Of a stretch of DNA of 64,000 bases, positions 61,625 through 64,000 are shown piece after piece. The first letter of the stretch is position 1; each line of letters opens with the position of its first letter. The translations under genes were made by a program, and so were the position numbers. The notes beneath the pieces are model-generated. The model saw only the letters and a list, made by a program, of their open reading frames with translations, was not told where the DNA came from and searched no databases. The DNA is taken from NCBI RefSeq assembly GCF_016031655.1, contig NZ_JACCHQ010000022.1, forward strand, positions 62,001-126,000, in the 5' to 3' direction. This stretch comes from Bradyrhizobium glycinis (GTDB lineage Bacteria; Pseudomonadota; Alphaproteobacteria; Rhizobiales; Xanthobacteraceae).

Positions 61625-62215
61625 ATGAGCAACCGAATCCTCGTCTTCTACGGCTCCTATCGTTCCGATCGGGTGGGTATCCGGCTTGCCGAATACGTTG
61701 TCGACCAGTTGCGCCGCCGAGGCAACGACGCCGAGCTTGTCGACGCCAAGGCGATCGACCTTCCGATTCTCGACCGCATGTACAAGGAATACCCGAAGGG
61801 CCAGGCGCCTGTGGCGCTCGAGCAGCTCGCACAGAAGATCAAGGCGGCCGACGGCTTCATCTTCGTCACCGGCGAATACAACTGGGGCGTTCAGCCTGGG
61901 CTGAAGAACCTCACCGACCACTTCCTGGAGGAGTGGTTCTGGCGACCCGCGGCGATCGTCAGCTATTCAGCCGGGCGTCTGGGAGGAGCGCGCGCCGCTA
62001 CCGCCTGGCACGGCACGCTGTCCGAAATGGGCATGGTGGTGACTTCGAGCACGATCGCCGTTGGGACGATCGGCCAGACTTTCTCGGCGGACGGTCAGCC
62101 GATCGGGGAGGGCGGCAAGGCTATCGAGCAGTCCTTCCCGCGCTTTGCCGACGACCTGATGTGGTGGGTCGAGGCCGGTAAGGCACAGCGGCAGCGAAAG
62201 GCGCCGCCGTATTGA
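61625..62215 (+). CDS. NADPH-dependent FMN reductase-like flavoprotein
   Basis: A 196-residue flavodoxin-fold protein. The FMN loop reads LVFYGSYRSDRVGIRLAEYV, and the second binding loop is VTGEYNWGVQPGLKNLTDHF. The GGARAATAW segment near the flavin is also typical. It reduces FMN or quinones using NADPH. ATG 61625 is preferred because GGAG lies eight bases upstream; ATG 61619 lies too close to it. It is the last gene of the operator C unit. Confidence 0.88.
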   Translation: MSNRILVFYGSYRSDRVGIRLAEYVVDQLRRRGNDAELVDAKAIDLPILDRMYKEYPKGQAPVALEQLAQKIKAADGFIFVTGEYNWGVQPGLKNLTDHFLEEWFWRPAAIVSYSAGRLGGARAATAWHGTLSEMGMVVTSSTIAVGTIGQTFSADGQPIGEGGKAIEQSFPRFADDLMWWVEAGKAQRQRKAPPY

Positions 62216-62416
62216 TGCTATGAGACGAACGGCATTGCTCTTGGCGCGCCACGACTTCGAGCGGGGCGACGGGCGGCTTGCGATTATGGGCCATCATCGG
62301 AGCACCCGGTCGGTCCCCGCCGAGAAAGGCCGGTGAGCAACCGCGGCAACGATGTTCGTTGCGCTCGACGATCGCCTCGGTAATCTCCACGGATTGCGCG
62401 AATTAATTCGAGCACC

Positions 62417-62695
62417 TTGGGGATTGCCGATGATCAACGATACCGCCGTGTTCGACGCTACAGGGCGAATGGGGACCCGCGCGGCTATGTCAAGGTGAAA
62501 AATCGGCGCGCCCTTGAAGGCTTGCTCGCACATCGCCGCGGGATGCTGGCGCGCCTGCAAGCTGTGGTCGGCATTGATGCTTCCAAGTCAGTTCAAGGTG
62601 TCGAAGACGAAATTGGAATCATTGAGGCTGGTCTCGAGGAGCTGAAACCGCCGCCCGGCTCGCTGCCGGAAAACGAGTGGACCGGAAGCCACTGA
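62417..62695 (+). CDS. Possible small protein, unknown function
   Basis: A 92-residue frame from TTG 62417 with a basic N-terminus (RYRRVRRYRANGDPRGYVKVK) and a helical remainder (ALEGLLAHRRGMLARLQAVVG). No ATG is available near the N-terminus, and an ATG in another frame at 62430 soon stops. It could be a degraded gene. Composition resembles rhizobial small proteins. Confidence 0.42.
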   Translation: MGIADDQRYRRVRRYRANGDPRGYVKVKNRRALEGLLAHRRGMLARLQAVVGIDASKSVQGVEDEIGIIEAGLEELKPPPGSLPENEWTGSH

Positions 62696-62923
62696 GTGAG
62701 CTTCGCTGTTTTTTCATGCGGCTCGCGAGCCTGTTGTGATCGGCACATAGGCCCAGCCGGTCAGCCCCGCGCTGAGATCTTTGTCAGGGGACGGCGGACA
62801 AGCCATTGGACGGTCCGATGCCCAGGATGCTGAGCGATAGAAGGTGTCTCAGGGCGATCGGGTCAGTTAGGAACGTGGGCTCGGCTTCCACATTGCTTAT
62901 GAGGTGCAATCGGGAGTCTTAAC

Positions 62924-63145
62924 ATGGCAGTGCAAATCGTGATGGATCACACCGGCGACAGCCGGCACTTCTTCGACAACTCCAATGCAGAAGCCCTGGC
63001 AGAGGCGGAGAGGCTTTTTCTACAATTTACCAGGAAAGGATATACCGCGGCGGTGCGGAAGGGGCCCGGTGAGGTAACAAGGATCACCAGGTTCGATCCG
63101 GTCGCCGAGGAGACATTGCTTTTCCCGCGGCTCGTGGGCGGGTAA
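62924..63145 (+). CDS. Small protein of unknown function
   Basis: A 73-residue protein MAVQIVMDHTGDSRHFFDNS, with a middle EAERLFLQFTRKGYTAAVRKG and an end TRFDPVAEETLLFPRLVGG. It looks like a compact alpha/beta fold. The start ATG is clear. It lies 6 bases before the next gene and is probably co-transcribed. I know of similar unnamed proteins in rhizobia but no function. Confidence 0.65.
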   Translation: MAVQIVMDHTGDSRHFFDNSNAEALAEAERLFLQFTRKGYTAAVRKGPGEVTRITRFDPVAEETLLFPRLVGG

Positions 63146-63151
63146 GCACCA

Positions 63152-63610
63152 GTGAGCAGAAGGTCCGGTCGCGTCGGCTCGTGGACCCTTCGTGGCCTGG
63201 CTGTTGCTGGGCTTTATAAAGCAGCAAAGGAGGAGAAAACGGTTCAGGCTCGAGCGCTGCGACTGCTGCGTTCTTGGCTATCGCCCCAGCAAAGGGTTGA
63301 GTTCGAGAGGAAGGGGTACTTCGACGTCGTGGGGTGCGATACCGGAAAGCGGTACCGCATCCGACGGGGAACATCCGGCAACGTAAACGAGATCGACGAA
63401 TACGGGCGGCTCGGCATGGGGTTGTGCTTTGTCCCGCTGGGCGGATTGGCCCAGGGCGATGTCATGCTCGCCCAGAAAATAGCTCTCGAAACGGATGAGG
63501 CGCGGGCCCTGAGCATCGCGAATAGCTTCCCGGGGCCGATTCGGTGGCGCCGACCGGGAAGTCGTCCGTTAGAGGGGAGAACCATGCTGGAACGTCTTCA
63601 CTCCCGCTAG
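63152..63610 (+). CDS. Protein of unknown function
   Basis: A 152-residue protein from GTG 63152. A conserved-looking core reads LRSWLSPQQRVEFERKGYFD, then VVGCDTGKRYRIRRGTSGNV and FVPLGGLAQGDVMLAQKIAL. The N-terminal 40 residues are basic. There is no membrane segment. The core resembles unnamed rhizobial proteins that often travel with islands. It is coupled closely to the preceding 73-residue gene. Confidence 0.65.
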   Translation: MSRRSGRVGSWTLRGLAVAGLYKAAKEEKTVQARALRLLRSWLSPQQRVEFERKGYFDVVGCDTGKRYRIRRGTSGNVNEIDEYGRLGMGLCFVPLGGLAQGDVMLAQKIALETDEARALSIANSFPGPIRWRRPGSRPLEGRTMLERLHSR

Positions 63611-63842
63611 AAGCAGACCGGCATGGCCGACCGGCCGCCGAGCGAAGGAGCGGTGGCCAGTAAGAGGTCACGAGCTGACCTTGGTCGCGCAGCAACAAGG
63701 AAGTCGCCACTTAGAGCCCAACCAACAGGCGCAGAAGCCGGATGGCTTTTGCATGCGGCGAACTCCTTGCGCAGAGCTGATGGTCGCGGAAGGCCGGTGA
63801 TCTGCACTGAAATCACATGGGAGATGGAACAGACGGTCGAGT

Positions 63843-64000
63843 CTAATTCGCATCAAAGCGTGGCCTTTTAGCTTTCTCTGCGATAGCCATCCATTCTTCT
63901 CCCAGCTTTAGCCACGCCTCCTTGTCGGCTACGCTTGCCGCCTTCTCAGCCTCATCGAAGCAATCCTTCGCCTGGCGCAAGTATCTCGCAGCGTCATCAC
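63843..64000 (-). CDS. Small helical protein, 3' part
   Basis: The minus strand is open from the window end and reads DDAARYLRQAKDCFDEAEKA, then DKEAWLKLGEEWMAIAEKAK, to a TAG at 63845. This AKDCFDEAEKA...WLKLGEEW pattern is typical of short rhizobial proteins with two amphipathic helices. The start lies beyond the window. The 232 bp between it and the preceding gene hold no supported feature. Confidence 0.7.
   Translation of the reverse strand, partial: DDAARYLRQAKDCFDEAEKAASVADKEAWLKLGEEWMAIAEKAKRPRFDAN

Noticed and set aside
63623..63871. ORF of 82 codons on the plus strand
   Set aside because: It overlaps the 3' end of the partial minus-strand gene, whose helical pattern is more convincing. 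Composition is of the shadow type.

Overview
The window (about 64% GC) looks like an alphaproteobacterial chromosome, most likely Bradyrhizobium or a close relative. This rests on the gene order acpS-lepB-rnc-era-recO, glyA-nrdR-ribD-ribE-ribH-nusB-thiL-hppA and plsX-fabH-ihfA-merR, on LdtR, DUF177 and cytochrome bc1 chaperone homologues, and on several families of intergenic palindromic repeats. No database search was possible, so names rest on motifs, length and gene order.

Region 1 (1-41.6 kb) is mostly a conserved backbone. It holds signal peptidase, RNase III, Era, RecO and ParC; a peptide-binding protein next to a GMC oxidoreductase; a chromate resistance pair (ChrA plus a rhodanese-ChrB fusion) divergent from a DmeF-like metal exporter; two MFS carriers; a class III cyclase; MntH with a Fur/Mur-like box; a small VapBC-type toxin-antitoxin pair; Bpt, an RDD protein, HemB and LdtR; the glyA-to-thiL run; a proton-pumping pyrophosphatase; a TctC-type binding protein; a BamE-like lipoprotein divergent from a bc1 chaperone and DUF177; and plsX-fabH-ihfA-merR ending at tRNA-Pro(GGG).

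Region 2 (41.6-50.2 kb) begins directly after tRNA-Pro and looks like accessory DNA. It has a DUF3800 protein, a degenerate tRNA-like gene with its own terminator, about 780 bp without a credible gene, and fragments of a phage-terminase-like gene, a MOSC gene and a LigD-type ligase. It also carries a DNA-maintenance cluster: topoisomerase IB, an unusual RNase HII, ATP-dependent ligase, MOSC protein, and a PolX whose polymerase site lacks two of its three expected aspartates.

Region 3 (50.2-62.2 kb) appears to be a small regulon that I do not recognise as described. A 965-residue STAND-type regulator (OmpR-like winged helix, NB-ARC ATPase, TPR-like C-terminus) lies among three transcription units encoding exported alpha/beta hydrolases of the epoxide-hydrolase type, cupins, an SDR, a DUF417 membrane protein, a carboxymuconolactone-decarboxylase-fold protein, a glyoxalase-fold protein and an FMN reductase. 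The three promoter regions share a motif of TAAC-like units spaced exactly 10 bp apart, ending TAACAACRCYTAACGRGC in the direction of transcription. This is the pattern expected for an OmpR/PhoB-type winged helix and is the main discovery candidate.

Region 4 (62.2-64 kb) contains small unknown proteins and the 3' end of a further small gene on the minus strand.
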